64,000 bases of DNA, from the NCBI RefSeq assembly GCF_024362695.1, contig NC_065407.1, forward strand, positions 9,300,001-9,364,000, in the 5' to 3' direction. This document shows positions 33,041-43,989 of this stretch, one piece after another; position 1 is the stretch's first letter, and every line of letters begins with the position of its first letter. A program made the position numbers and the translations under genes. The notes beneath the pieces were generated by a model that was not told the DNA's origin, made no database searches, and saw only the letters and a list, made by a program, of their open reading frames with translations. Source of the DNA: Pectinophora gossypiella. Lineage: Eukaryota > Arthropoda > Insecta > Lepidoptera > Gelechiidae.

Positions 33041-34540
33041 TAATAAGCTTGGTTTGATCAGAGCTGGAGCTGGTTCGCGATTCAGTCACGGTCAGCGATG
33101 TAAAGAAAACCGTTGAAAGTCAGATAGGGGATCAAGCACTTACTATTGAACAACATCTGTCTTCCAAAGATCGTGTTTAATATTACCAATGTCACTGCAT
33201 AGTTAAGTACACAATAAGATCTCTAGTATGTTGGTTGGTCCGATTATTCGGGACGATATCATACGATACAGTTGAAAGTCATTGTGGACAATACCATAAC
33301 AATGTAGACTTACCTAGGTATATACCTTACTTATTTAAAATATACTCTTATATAAATTATTTGTATTATATTTATTCAAACAATACATTTTAAATGTCAA
33401 TCCAATATCCAATAAGTATATTTTTTTGATTCATCACGACTGAAACGTCCGCATATTTCAAAATCCTATTTGATTGCAATCCATTCATTAATCTGTACCG
33501 GCGTTTATTTATTATTTTATCTCATATCTATATTGCTATAGATAAACTATCGGTTGGTCTACATCGATCATATTCGCGGCCTTTGTACGTTAATGGGTTA
33601 ATATACTTGTCATATTCTTAAACGGCAAAAACAGCTGTTAAGTATTCACTGTTAATTGTATAGTAATAGGGATATGTTAAATAGTTTTTTGCGTGTTACA
33701 TGTGTATGTTTTTGCTTAGTACCTACTGGGTATGTGAAGTTGTTAGAATGCAGTTTGTGGTATTACAAATGTACTGATTGTTTAGATAAACGTTTCTCTT
33801 TATTCCGCATAAATAATTATGTTATTTATGACTTATACAAACCTAGTATAAAGTGTACTTGCGTAAGTGTACTTGCGTGAATGAGTACTAACTTTTTACC
33901 TGAGACTTCAGCGGACTCTGTGTAATTTGTGGATACCCTTAATATTATGTCCTTCCTCAAGGTACAACTACATCTCTGTGCCAATTTTTCTCGCGATCGG
34001 TACAGCTGTTGAGACTAAAATGATAACAGAGTGTCTTCCTTTACTATTATTAACATGATTGATTAAGTACCTGTTCAAATGAATCGACAATAAGATTATC
34101 AGATCTTATGCACCATTAAATACGACTCATCATTCGTAAACTACTATAATGATGAGATACGAATTATCACATAATATTATACTATAAATTATGTGAAAAC
34201 GTCAACAGGTTATAGGTGGAGTAGGTACGTACATAACTACATAGTCCCGTGTCAAAGATGTTAATGTTCCTGATATTTAAGACCCTTTACACACCCCAAG
34301 GCTAGGGCCGTGGAAAATTCCTATGTATTTTATATCGCTGATGGCATATTAATATACCCATGTTTATATCGTTTAGGGTTACGGAATTTTGTGCGTGGAG
34401 TTTCAGAATTATGTGGAAGTAATATTTTTCGAGGAAAGTGTGTGGAGAGAGGTCATTGGCATTGGAAGGGAAGTATGTTGGTAATAATTTTACAATTTCA
34501 GTTTAGAATTTGCCGTACCTACATTAAATTCTGAACCTTA
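33041..34540. other. Unassigned stretch
   Basis: Frames of 74 codons at 33656-33880 and 34310-34534 have no family motif. No element boundaries were found. Confidence 0.45.
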
Positions 34541-34984
34541 CTAATGTTATAAATGTGAAAGTTTTTGAGTAAGGATGTTTGTTACTCTTTTACGCAAAAA
34601 CTACGGAATGGATTTTAATGAAACTTTACAATAATGTAGCTTATACATCAGAATAACACATAGGCTACAATTTATAAAGATATTGTGTGAATTGACAAAA
34701 ATGTAACGATAAGTGTGAAGTAAGTAGGTTAAAATCTACCATCTGCGAGCAATTCTGGCGTGCGGTGACTCCACCGAACCGTTACACATATGTAATGTAT
34801 AATATGATGGAAATGTTTATCTTAAATGTTCCTACAAAAAAATGATTAGGGTTGTAAAGTGATTAATCTACATACGATTTTTTAAATATTAAATTTAGAG
34901 TCTATACCCTAAATGTATAAAAAATCGGAAATTCTTACCACGGAAATCGAAATCCACGCGGACGAAGTCGCGAGCGGCCGCTAG
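34541..34984 (+). mobile_element. Helitron-like non-autonomous element, short copy
   Basis: It starts CTAATGTTATAAATGTGAAA and ends CGAGCGGCCGCTAG, preceded by A and followed by T with no duplication. The hairpin cgcggacgaagtcgcg at 34957-34972 ends 8 bp before CTAG, identical to the hairpin of 12442-14815. The 5' block aaactacggaatggatttta corresponds to aaactactggacggatttta in the long copy. It lacks the 134-bp array and any coding sequence. Confidence 0.78.
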
Positions 34985-35089
34985 TGTAGTCACATTTTCA
35001 TGATGGTTTTTTGGAAGAATGATACCTTTTTAAGAAAAGAGTGTCTTTATTTAATATTCGTTTTTTTTGTTGTGTCTATATGATAATTC

Positions 35090-35268
35090 TTGTAACTTGT
35101 TACAAGGCCGCCATTTGCCATGTACGTAGGTACTTAGTTAAGAGTCTTTTTGTAATTATTTCTTTATTAATTCCTTATTAATTGTTTTCCACACTGACTA
35201 TGAATAAAATCTCTTTTGAAATAAATTATTTTTATAAGGTTAGTGACTATTTCGTAAATATGAATGTA
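35090..35268 (+). pseudogene. LINE tails: 3' UTR piece and C-terminal relic
   Basis: 35090-35165 (gttacaaggccgccatttgc, catgtac, gtctttttgtaattatttct) matches the inverted piece at 63183-63290. 35215-35268 encodes YFYKVSDYFVNMNV before a stop, matching the C-terminal end (KGYYKVSDYLEDMNAWD) of the Jockey/CR1-type LINE at 44018-44161. Two adjacent, separate LINE relics. Confidence 0.6.
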
Positions 35269-35326
35269 TGATACCATATATAATATAATAACTGGAATAA
35301 GATTTACACCTCACATTGGCGGATAT

Positions 35327-36037
35327 ATGTCGTGGCCAGATGGTAAAATTGATCATTTCATGATGTGTTCGACCATTTCATGAAACTTAAGTTGACCACA
35401 TCGTTCAAACGTCAAAGTTTAATGATATATCAATCAACGTTTGGCGATATCGTTAATGTAGACGGTGTCCATGCTATGTGGTGTAATAAAAATGCGAAAA
35501 TGTGTTGTATAGTCGATTCATTTCTTAGGTTCAAAATTATGTACCTATTCGATAATATGGAAAATTGTACAATTACATTGATTCATCGATTATAATATCA
35601 ATCAAGTTTTAAATGTAATCGACACCAGCGCCACTATCGGAGGATAATGTTACTAATTTTACGATAAATTCAAATTCAAAAATATCTTTATTCAGTAGGT
35701 AACATAGTACACTTTGAATCGTCAATTTTTACATAACGAACGTCTCATCCGCCTAAAACTACTGCATCTTCTCACAACCTGTATAGTCGGGGAAAAGAAG
35801 CTGCAAGATATGATATGATATGATATTATTAAGATTGCCAACGTTTGGCCATATCATGAAGTAATCATGCATTTAGTTGCTCATATCGTTAAACATTTTG
35901 TGTTCATTGATCTGGCCAAACTACATCATGATGTGGCCAATGAATTATATTCTATTTCATGAAATATGACCATTTCATGAAATGATCGAGCACATCATCA
36001 GAAATGATCAATAAATTCTATGATCTGGCCACGACAT
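35327..36037. mobile_element. DNA element U with long TIRs
   Basis: The left end atgtcgtggccagatggtaa, then ttgatcatttcatgatgtgt, then cgaccatttcatgaaa, is mirrored at the right by tttcatgaaatgatcgagca, catcatcagaaatgatcaat and gatctggccacgacat. The inverted ends are about 65 bp. Inside, the words tttcatgaaa, tggcca and acatcat recur on both strands. No transposase frame. Its original length is about 560 bp once the nested 35665-35815 piece is subtracted. Superfamily unknown; TSD not resolved. Confidence 0.8.
35665..35815 (-). mobile_element. LINE family J 3' UTR nested in element U
   Basis: Minus-strand copy of the 3' UTR at 44248-44417: aaattcaaattcaaaaatat (tail), ctttattcagtaggtaacat, cgaacgtctcatccgcctaa, ctgcatcttctcacaacctg, ggggaaaagaagctgcaaga. 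Its position inside element U shows the LINE insertion is younger than the DNA element. Confidence 0.88.
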
Positions 36038-36358
36038 GTATAAAGATCCAAAGATCATTCCAGATAGTGAGTCTTATTCAAGCCTGTACTCAGCTACCGA
36101 ATCCCATTCACAGTTGGCCGGCCATGTGATCAGTGATCACGCATGACAACTAATGAGAACGCACTCATGCGAGTAAACACACCATACGACACTGATGTTA
36201 GCATTATTGCTTCTTTATTTACTATCGCGTAATATATTTGTTTATGAATCTAGATGTTGATTGAAAATGATAGAAAAATTTGAAGAATCGTAAACGCAGC
36301 AGACGAATAGATTATATAACATACCGGAGAAGGGAAAGTTACAAGTTATCGAATTCTC

Positions 36359-36669
36359 CTTGTCGATTCTTCTTCTTATCGTGTGAGTTATGAGATGGAT
36401 TACCAACCTCATCAACCCTGGTGTCAGAGTTATTATTGAGCCGCCAAAGGCCCCTGACGTGGCTCATGTAACGACTACATATTTACATCGATAACTTAGT
36501 AACCTACAGCTTAACTGCCTTCCGAAGCATCTGCCTGTAATGTCATTTCCAAACTAGGGATCACAAAGTGATTTTTGTGATATGTCCCCACCGGGATTCG
36601 AACCCGGGGTCTCCGGATCGTGAGACCAACGCTCAACCACTGGACTACAGAAGCCGTTACTTGTCGATT
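36359..36669 (-). mobile_element. SINE type I with 10-bp target duplication
   Basis: The SINE proper is 36369-36659 on the minus strand, with its (GAA)n tail at the left (ttcttctta) and the tRNA-like head at the right (ccgggattcgaacccggg as B box). An exact cttgtcgatt repeat at 36359-36368 and 36660-36669 is the target duplication. About 30 bp of the middle is deleted (cgaagcatctgcctgtaatg), removing part of the central domain. Confidence 0.92.
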
Positions 36670-37427
36670 GAAACAGGGTAAGAAAAATAAATAACCACGC
36701 AACAGCATGGCGGGAATAATCATAATTCAGGTTAGAGAGGGAGATTAAGAGAGAGTGGTCCGCATAGAGTTCCATAATTATGCTGATCACAGTGTTCTTG
36801 TGAACGCACTACTGGGCTGATAGCATAGTACCTCACTCCACTGGTTTTTCCTTGCCTATTTACCCTTCCGCAAAAATAGCGTAAAACAGCATTTATTGGG
36901 TAAGCATGTACCAACTTACCATCACATAATATTGTAGTCAAACATAACATAATATTGTCGCTGCTGCAAATAAATATATATATTTTTTTTTTTTTTTAGT
37001 CAAACACAAATCTATTTTTGATAATTAATAAAGTAGGAAAATGCTTTTTTTAACTCGACTCGATGGACAATCGAACGACCCGGAACATCTAGTTTGATGG
37101 TGAAGATCTAATACGGCAACTCGAGTTTCACAGAATTTTCCGAACAACTAGGTAAAGTAAACCCGTGATCGATTTCTATAGCCTTATACGGCGTACATGG
37201 TGTTAAGAGATCCTTTGTGCGTCTAATACATATCTGATCAAGCGGGAAACAAGAGTTCATTGTATTAACGGTTCACTTACGTAACAATGGCTGTTGACTT
37301 GACACCCTATTGAATAAGCCATGACGCCACTTCTATACGTGGTTAGCACTATTTATAACCTATCAAACGTCAAGTATTTTTGAAGTTTGTATCACAAAGG
37401 CGTCATTAGTTTGGAAATGAACATTAT
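36670..37427. other. Unassigned stretch
   Basis: T run at 36984-36998. No coding or mobile-element signature was recognised. Confidence 0.4.
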
Positions 37428-37833
37428 TACTTTAACAAATGAGGTGTTACTAGAAGCGTCTTGATTATCGGGTGGTTATAAGCTAAGTGACGTCACACTA
37501 AATTCAATGGGACGCCCTCTAGAGGACATAAAGTGAAGACAAAAAAAAAACATTTTTTTGCGTATGGTAGTGTGTTGGGTATTAAATAAAAAGGCTTAAT
37601 TTCCACATTTGCGGGTTTTATTGTTATTACTCGACAATTACGTTGACTTGGTAACATGACTGCTCAGACCTAATCCAGATAGGTTTTATCTCCAAATCAT
37701 GCATAAAGCAAAATAATATTATCAAAATATAGGTTTAAAACCTAAAACGCAACTACGGAAAAATCACGATGTAAAAAGTACGAAACAAGTTGTATATTTC
37801 TCAGAAATTTATCCTAATAGTGATGTTTAGAAG
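37428..37833 (-). repeat. Dispersed repeat family R1, inverted copy 2
   Basis: Reverse-complement partner of 3708-4178. Diagnostic blocks: tttaacaaatgaggtgttac, tagaagcgtctt, cggtggttata-type block, gtgacgtcac (37497-37506), tgttgggtat, ttgcgggttttat, ttttatctccaaat and aactacggaaaaatcacg. The fold-back half seen at 3582-3672 is absent here. Confidence 0.75.
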
Positions 37834-37849
37834 GTTGCGTGGTTTTAAG

Positions 37850-38884
37850 ATTTAATTTAATGCATAGCCTTCGTGGAAAATGCAAGTTACCAGTCCTAAT
37901 ACTTCAACTATGTTAAACTCGTAATTTCTTCGACAAATTCGGAATGATAAATGGCGTAATACATTCCAAGTATTTCAATTCGAAAGAATCTATGTACCTA
38001 TGCCTTGATGGCAATAATCATTTTATAGGCACCAATGGAAATACGTAAAAAATACATAATATAATTCCACGAATGTTAATAGACATCATCGTAATTTGTA
38101 ACTGGAATACATTCTGTCTAATGAAATCCTTGTACCATGAATAACGTTTTACTATAAATGTTTATTAATGAACCCATGTACCTTCAATTATCTGAGCCTT
38201 AAATCATGTTCCATTGAGATGCTATCAATTATGTCCATATTGAGCGAAACGTGTTAAGGTCCAAGAAGCGATTTACCTAAATAATTCAAGTGTTTTTCCT
38301 TCTAGCTAATTGTAATAATCTCTATTTGGAAATTCGAGTTCGTCTTGAAAGTTTACGTTGACTCAGACTTATAAGGTGAAAAGAAGGTACCTATAGAATT
38401 ATTATGGAATGAACGCCTGTTTGCAGTTTTATTTTTGTTTTTGGAATTTAAAACTGTTTTAACTGATTGGCGAAATAAGTTTTAGAGAAATAAAAAACGA
38501 CGGATACGTATTATTTACCAATGAACTAGCAATATTTTTTGTGAAACAAATCTGGAAGACTTTATTCTTCGAATGAACGCTATCGGATTGAGAAATTGCC
38601 TCTAAGGGAAAAGTACTACTTACAGAATTCTCCGTATATGTTGTCTTCTAACCCCAGAGTAGTCTAGGAAGCTGCTGATGCACTTTCGAATGGATTTCAG
38701 ATAAGATTATAATATTTACCGGGCTTTTACAACGTATTTAAACATCTTGCACAGATACGCGCGCGATGGCGGTGCACCAACAAAATATTTTTTCTTTTTT
38801 TTAAAGCTTGGGGTAGAAGGAGTTTTCGGCCGGAAATTTTAGCTGGTTTTCTAAGAGTATAAATAATTAAACTTAAATATAATT
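37850..38884. other. Unassigned stretch upstream of the RTE
   Basis: AT-rich, no element recognised. The RTE endonuclease, which would lie here in a full-length copy, is absent. Confidence 0.5.
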
Positions 38885-38892
38885 TATATATT

Positions 38893-39450
38893 ATGATAAA
38901 AAGGAGAACGTTAAGAAATAAGTCGGATGACGCCAGTATTGTTGAATATAGAAAACTTACTAACAGAATAACAACACAATGTAGGAACCGTAAAGAAAAA
39001 GACTTAGAAAAGGATTGTGATCTCGTTGAGCATTATATGAAAGCAGGTAAAATGGATCTAGCATATAACATAATAAAAAGTTTAAATAGGAAGAAAAAGA
39101 CAAGAAGTACAGCAATACTAGATGAAGATGGAAAGATTTTGATTGATAATGAGGATATAGCTAACAGATGGAAGAGATACATAGAAGGATTATATCAGGG
39201 AGATGGACTAACCGAGGACGATATAGAGGATGAACAAGAGGTGGAAGAGGATGATCGTGGCCCGGACATCTTGAGAGAGGAATTTGATAAAGCTTTAAAC
39301 AGTTTAAAAAATAAAAAAGCGGCCGGAGACGACAAGTTGTTTATAGAATTGCTAAAATCTGCAAACCCCTTAGTTTTGAACGAAATTTACGAATTAATTA
39401 GGTATTTATTTATTTATTTTTTGTTGCACCATCCCGCATCCAAGTTGTAA
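38893..39450 (+). CDS. RTE polyprotein, linker part (broken)
   Basis: 185 codons; about the first 168 are RTE sequence and the remainder reads into the nested insertion. The chain is highly charged (RNRKEKDLEKDCDLVEHYMK) and contains the linker pattern DEDGKILIDNEDIANRWKRY then IEGLYQGDG, corresponding to the d-dG--L-d---i--RW--Yf--L region between endonuclease and RT in RTE-type proteins. It then has EEFDKALNSLKNKKAAGDD, the start of the finger domain of the RT (normally K-gKa-GpD). The frame is open upstream to about 38863 but the ATG at 38893 is simply the first methionine in a truncated copy, so it is not a real start. It continues in the frame at 39618. Confidence 0.85.
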   Translation: MIKRRTLRNKSDDASIVEYRKLTNRITTQCRNRKEKDLEKDCDLVEHYMKAGKMDLAYNIIKSLNRKKKTRSTAILDEDGKILIDNEDIANRWKRYIEGLYQGDGLTEDDIEDEQEVEEDDRGPDILREEFDKALNSLKNKKAAGDDKLFIELLKSANPLVLNEIYELIRYLFIYFLLHHPASKL

Positions 39451-39604
39451 ATGTTTGTTTCCTTTTGTTGGTTGCCTGGAAGAAATTGCTCTAGAGCAAT
39501 AAGGCCGCCCAAATTGTACTGTATTCATGTGTTATGTCTGATTGTTGAAATTCTAGTTCTGTGCAATAAAGTATATTTGATTTGATTTGATTTGATTTGA
39601 TTTG
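39399..39604 (+). mobile_element. Nested LINE 3' end inside the RTE
   Basis: The 206-bp insertion contains ggttgcctggaagaaattgc, agcaataaggccgcccaaat, a polyadenylation-like gtgcaataaagtatatttga and a (TTTGA)n tail: the truncated 3' end of a CR1/Jockey-type LINE. The 6-bp attaat occurs at 39393-39398 and 39605-39610, the probable target duplication. Removing insertion plus one duplicate (212 bp) puts the flanking RTE codons in frame (E-L-I-N-L-M). The same 3' UTR family is at 46785-46925 and, more diverged, 55318-55470. Confidence 0.9.
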
Positions 39605-39617
39605 ATTAATCAATCTA

Positions 39618-40970
39618 ATGTATACAACTGGCAAAATACCAACAGACTTTCAAGTTAGTAAAACTTTGGCATTACCAAAAAAACCAAATACTTTGAAATG
39701 CGAAGAACACCGGACACTGAGCATAATATCACAGGCTTCAAAAATTTTACTTAAAATCATTCAAAACCGACTGAGACCTAAAGCTGAGGGATGTCTGGGA
39801 GATGACCAGTATGGGTTCAGGGAAAAGAAAGGTACAAGAGAAGCAATATTAGCTTTAAGACTGATAATTGACAGGAGATTGGATTTAAGCATGGATACCA
39901 GCGTGGCTTTTATAGACCTTGAAAAGGCTTTTGACAAGGTAAACTGGAGGAAAATGATGAGGGGGTTGAAGGAAGTAGGAATGGATTATAGAGACCGAAG
40001 GATAATATACGAACTATATAAACACCAGGAAACTGTCGTAGAAATAGGAGAAGTGAAGAGAAAAGCTAGAGTACGGCAAGGTGTAAGACAGGGCTGTTCC
40101 TTATCTCCACTAATATTTAACATTTTCATAGAGGGTGCCATGAAGGAAATAGCTAAAATCAGTAACGGAATAACAATAAATGGACAGAATATAATTAGTA
40201 TCAGATTTGCAGACGATATTGCGGCACTGGCCAGTAATAAAGAAGACCTAGAAACCCTACTTAACACAATGAACACAGTTTTTGAAAAATACGACCTTAA
40301 AATTAATATAAGTAAAACCAAAATTCTAACAATTTCCAAAACTCCAAAAATAGACAGCCAAATAATTAAGTTAAATAATATCCCGATTGAAAATGTAAAG
40401 AACTTTAAGTATCTAGGCAGCATAATAACGAATGACTCAAGATGTACTTTAGACGTTAAAACCAGAATAGCAATGGCAAAACAAGCTTTCCATAACAAAG
40501 GGTGCATATTCAAGGCTAGGATTGCCAAATCTATCAGAAAAAGATGTGTCAAAACCTTCGTATGGAGTATAGCCCTCTATGGATGTGAAACTTGGACACT
40601 GACACAGAAGGACAGAGAGAGACTCGAGGCCTTTGAAATGTGGTGTTGGAGGAGGATGGAAAGAATAAGTTGGACAGAAAGGGTTACAAATGAGGAAGTG
40701 CTAGTAAGAGTAAGGGAAAAGAGACAAATACTGAGAATTATTGAGGACAGAAGAGGCAAGATGATAGGACACCTAATAAGACACGACGAATTCATTAAAA
40801 ACATCATAGAAGGAAAGCTAGAAGGAAAGAGAGGAAGGGGAAGACCAAGAAGAGCTTACATGGAACAGATTAAAGAAAAGGTTAACGTCGTGTCTTATAG
40901 GGAAGTCAAGGAATTGGCCTTTGATAGACTGGAATGGAAAATGCTACACCGACAAGAGCGTGGCTCTTAA
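39618..40970 (+). CDS. RTE-type reverse transcriptase and C-terminal domain
   Basis: 450 codons. It would copy element RNA into DNA at a nicked target in the nucleus. RT blocks: HRTLSIIS (residues 31-38), DDQYGFREKKGTREA (62-76), motif A AFIDLEKAFDKVN (97-109), motif B RQGVRQGCSLSPLIFNIF (153-170), motif C FADD (197-200) with both catalytic aspartates, and ISKTK (231-235) followed by FKYLGSII (263-270). The C-terminal part has ALYGCETWTLTQKDRERLE, then WRRMERISWTERVTNEEVL and GRGRPRRAYMEQIKEKVN, typical of insect RTE endonuclease/RT proteins. No stop or frameshift occurs in this half. The ATG is internal; the natural protein started upstream. Codon use is A-rich. Minus-strand frames over this region are shadows. 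The copy cannot be autonomous because the endonuclease is missing. Confidence 0.93.
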   Translation: MYTTGKIPTDFQVSKTLALPKKPNTLKCEEHRTLSIISQASKILLKIIQNRLRPKAEGCLGDDQYGFREKKGTREAILALRLIIDRRLDLSMDTSVAFIDLEKAFDKVNWRKMMRGLKEVGMDYRDRRIIYELYKHQETVVEIGEVKRKARVRQGVRQGCSLSPLIFNIFIEGAMKEIAKISNGITINGQNIISIRFADDIAALASNKEDLETLLNTMNTVFEKYDLKINISKTKILTISKTPKIDSQIIKLNNIPIENVKNFKYLGSIITNDSRCTLDVKTRIAMAKQAFHNKGCIFKARIAKSIRKRCVKTFVWSIALYGCETWTLTQKDRERLEAFEMWCWRRMERISWTERVTNEEVLVRVREKRQILRIIEDRRGKMIGHLIRHDEFIKNIIEGKLEGKRGRGRPRRAYMEQIKEKVNVVSYREVKELAFDRLEWKMLHRQERGS

Positions 40971-40986
40971 ATTGATGATGATGATT

Positions 40987-42399
40987 AATTATTTAATATA
41001 ATTTCATAAGTAATTATTTTACATTTTTTTTTAATTAATTTAATTATTTTTTATTTTATTTATTTATTGTAAAATGTTTATTATTACTTTTGAAGAAATA
41101 AAAAAAAAGATTCTAAGAATTTCATTTTAATTCTTGTAAATTTTAATTAAGTAAAACAACTCTCTCTGTCTTCGTTCTGGTTATTTAATTTTGTTCTAAA
41201 ATACGGAAAAAAGGGTATATTGTAAAGTACACAAAATGCATAATGCAGTATCCGCTTGTCACGGTGTACAAGTGTTGACCTCCGTCCAAAACTGTTATAC
41301 AAAATACTTTCCGTTTAATTAGTCAGAAACGTCAAAATATTATGAACGACTAAACAAATCGTTGTTACAACGATATACAAGCAGTGTGATAACTTCTGTA
41401 CTAATGACAATGTCACTTTTGGATAAGAGCGTTACTAAAGTTTGAAATGCGAATTTCCGATTGACTAATTGGTGAATGAATATATATTACCTACGCCGAT
41501 TATTATGATGGAGGATTTTCTCTAAGATGTGATTTTCTATTGATAATAAAAATATGTTTTCAGGCCTATTCCAGAATCGTGAAGATGGTGACGCAATATA
41601 ATTATTTCTAATAAGACTCCTTATTAACATAACGCGTTTCACTAGATCGGATAATGATTTCCTTTTCTATCTAGATACATAAACCACACCGTCACTCTTT
41701 GGTCATAATATAGGTATAATCGTAATCTAAGCTCTTAAAAAATAGTCTTAATTTTTTATAAACCTATTACATTGCTAATATAATCAAATTGCATAGATAT
41801 TTTAAGTGTGGGAGAGCATTATTACAACTCTCCTTGACAAGTCAGCGAACAAAATAGATTTCGTGTTTCAAACGCCGAAGGCATAGGAAATTGCGATTAG
41901 AGCTAAATAATGTGAGAAACCATTCCTCAAACGTCGATAATTATTAGTTAGGCACTTTTTTTCTTATAATTTGTTACTTATGCTTTAAGAAACAATATTC
42001 CGTTCGTTCCTACGAAGTAGTGCGGGTTATTTGCATAAAATATTAATGTTAAATCCGCTACGATGAAAGTAAAAAAAGTCGAGAGTTTTTGGGTATTATT
42101 AGTTTATATATTACGTATACTACTTATACACAAATTATATCAAAAAATAATAATAATAATAATAAAAAGCAGTAATTCTAAATACATGCCGCATCGTCAG
42201 GAAGTTTTTATCGCTAAAACAATAAAAGCACTTGGCTACGGCCCGTGCGACTTGAACCTCTTCGGAGAGAATTATAAATATATAAAGATAAATAATAATA
42301 AATGAAATAAAAAAATATATAAAAAATATAAAATAATAATAATAATATCGTATAAATGACATATAAATATATTTTTATATTACTTTAACATTAGGTACT
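40987..42399. other. Unassigned stretch with low-complexity runs
   Basis: No gene. 40990-41110 is strongly A+T with T and A runs, and (ATA)n-type microsatellites lie at 42141-42165 and 42287-42350. Open frames overlapping them are low-complexity translations. Confidence 0.5.
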
Positions 42400-42550
42400 T
42401 ACATTAACATCATGCCTGTATATCCGAAGGGGTAGGCAGAGGTGTATAGTACACCCACTCCTCCCCAGCTATGTTTAAGTCTTTTGTAGTAGGAGTGAGT
42501 TTAGGAATTTCCATTAACCGGGCACAAATCCTGTAAACCACGTGATAATA
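42400..42550 (+). mobile_element. Repeat family S, copy 1
   Basis: The blocks catgcctgtatatccgaagg, ggtaggcagaggtgtatagt, cccactcctccccagctatg, tttaagtc and ccgggcacaaatcctgtaaa are shared in part with 62785-63080, where a SINE interrupts the family. Probably a retroposon body; no head or coding sequence seen. Confidence 0.65.
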
Positions 42551-42591
42551 TGATTCATGATTGTTAATCATGTTTATTTTAAGCACACAAT

Positions 42592-42966
42592 GGCCCCGAT
42601 TCCTGCAGACACCGCCTAATTTTATTTTAAGTTATATCCGTCATTTTCATATCCGTCGAAAAGGAAAGGGACGGATGATTCACAGCTCTTAATTTTAGGA
42701 AGAATGAGTAAATGAATGAATAACCCGGGCGAATCAAAAGGTACGTGGCTGGTATGCAATCCGTTTGACGTGCTGTCTACTTAACTGTGTCGGTTATTGA
42801 CGGACGTAAAATTTTTAGACGGTTGGTTTAGATTTGTGCTTAAAATTGACGTGTGTTCCATAAATTTTATGCTTGTCGATTACCCGTCCCTTTCCTTTTC
42901 GGCGGATAAGAAAATGACAGATATAACTTAAAATAAAATTAGATGGTATTTACAGGAATTAGCACC
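42592..42966. mobile_element. MITE family P, copy 1
   Basis: The left end ggccccgattcctgcagaca, then taattttattttaagttata, is inverted at the right as tataacttaaaataaaatta then acaggaattagcacc. Inner arms also pair: ttttcatatccgtcgaaaag, then gaaagggacgg at the left, and ccgtccctttccttttcggc then ggataagaaaatgac at the right. Copy 2 is 51036-51405; a fragment is at 31141-31210. Confidence 0.85.
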
Positions 42967-43300
42967 AATCTAGCAATAATTCAGCAATAGCTATTTATAT
43001 CGACGTTTATGTTTAAATACTTAATTCAACAATAGTCTTCTTCAGATTATATGCCATGCGTTTGATTAACTTTCAGTCGCCCATTGATTGGCAATTCTAA
43101 TTAGTCTAGAGTTTGGCATTAATCAGGGTATTGTCCTTTGGGCGCTTTGTCTCCATGTCAATAGGCTACGTTGGAAGACGTCAGTTGTAGGATCATAAAT
43201 TAATACCAATACGTACAATTGATATACCATCAGCTGCTTTCATTAGTATACTTGTGAGGCTTGATTAAATTCTTCCCAGAATATTACCTGTATTCCGTAG
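42967..43300. other. Unassigned stretch
   Basis: Nothing recognised. Confidence 0.35.
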
Positions 43301-43613
43301 TCTTCTTCTATCGTGTGGGTTGTAAGGTGGATTACCAACCCCAACAGCCCTGGTGTCAGGGTTAAAAAGGCCCCTGACATGGCTCATCTAACGACTACAA
43401 ACTTGCATCAGTAAGTAGTAACTGGGACCAACGGCTTGACGTGCCTTCCTAAGTAAGGATCATCTTACTTTCGGACAATCAGGTGATCAGCCTTTAATGT
43501 CCTAACCAAACTAGGGATCACAAAGTGATTTTCGTGATATGTCCCCACCGGGATTTGAATCCGGGACCTCCAGATCGTGGGCCGAGCGTTCAAACCACTG
43601 GATCAAGGAGGCC
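43301..43613 (-). mobile_element. SINE type I (tRNA-headed)
   Basis: Minus-strand copy, with the (GAA)n tail at the left (tcttcttct), the central domain near 43430-43465, and the tRNA-like head at 43613-43535 (reverse complement of ccaccgggatttgaatccgg). About 20 bp of the 3' half is deleted relative to 27305-27634. The small open frames here translate the SINE. Confidence 0.88.
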
Positions 43614-43769
43614 GTATTAAATAAAAAATCCTTTGGTAGGCAGTGTCCATTATTTCTCTTTTTTATATATTGCATTTGCTGTGTATGCAATAAAGTATTT
43701 GTTATTATTAATAGTGAAGTCCTTGTCCAAAGAGAACCAGAAGAATACCTAGAAAGAAAGTACATATAC

Positions 43770-43890
43770 TCACGCCTATTTCCCACCGGGGGGTAAGCAG
43801 AAACTATGGTATTCCATTTGCTTCGATCCTGACACACTTCTCTTGCTTCCTCCACATTCATCTATCGTTTCATACACGCTCACTGGAAAG
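43770..43890 (-). pseudogene. LINE family C C-terminal fragment
   Basis: The minus strand encodes MNVEEAREVCQDRSKWNTIV then SAYPPVGNRREYMYF, the best-preserved copy of this LINE's C-terminal end, followed by its 3' UTR (acatatactcacgcctattt at the left). Fused by chance to a longer open frame. Confidence 0.75.
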
Positions 43891-43989
43891 ATAGTAAAGA
43901 AATAGTATACTTAGAGGTAGAATGCGCTACGTGGTTCTTTAAAAGCAACTTCTCGCTTATACATAAGCGCCGCGAGCTGAAACAACAAC

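Larger units (their letters stand above)
38885..40986 (+). mobile_element. 5'-truncated RTE-type LINE
   Basis: The largest coding element in the window. It lacks the N-terminal apurinic-type endonuclease; homology starts close to 38890, inside the linker between endonuclease and RT. It is complete at the 3' end, where the coding region runs almost to the terminus: after the stop at 40968-40970 only attgatgatgatgatta remains. The short 3' UTR ending in GAT repeats is typical of RTE elements. It is split by a 206-bp nested insertion at 39399-39604. Apart from that, both halves are free of stops and share one frame once insertion and duplicated target are discounted, so the copy was fairly young when hit. 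Confidence 0.93.

Noticed and set aside
39986..40552. 188-codon minus-strand open frame
   Set aside because: It is the antisense of the RTE reverse transcriptase; its composition is what the A-rich sense strand dictates. The same applies to 40577-40807.
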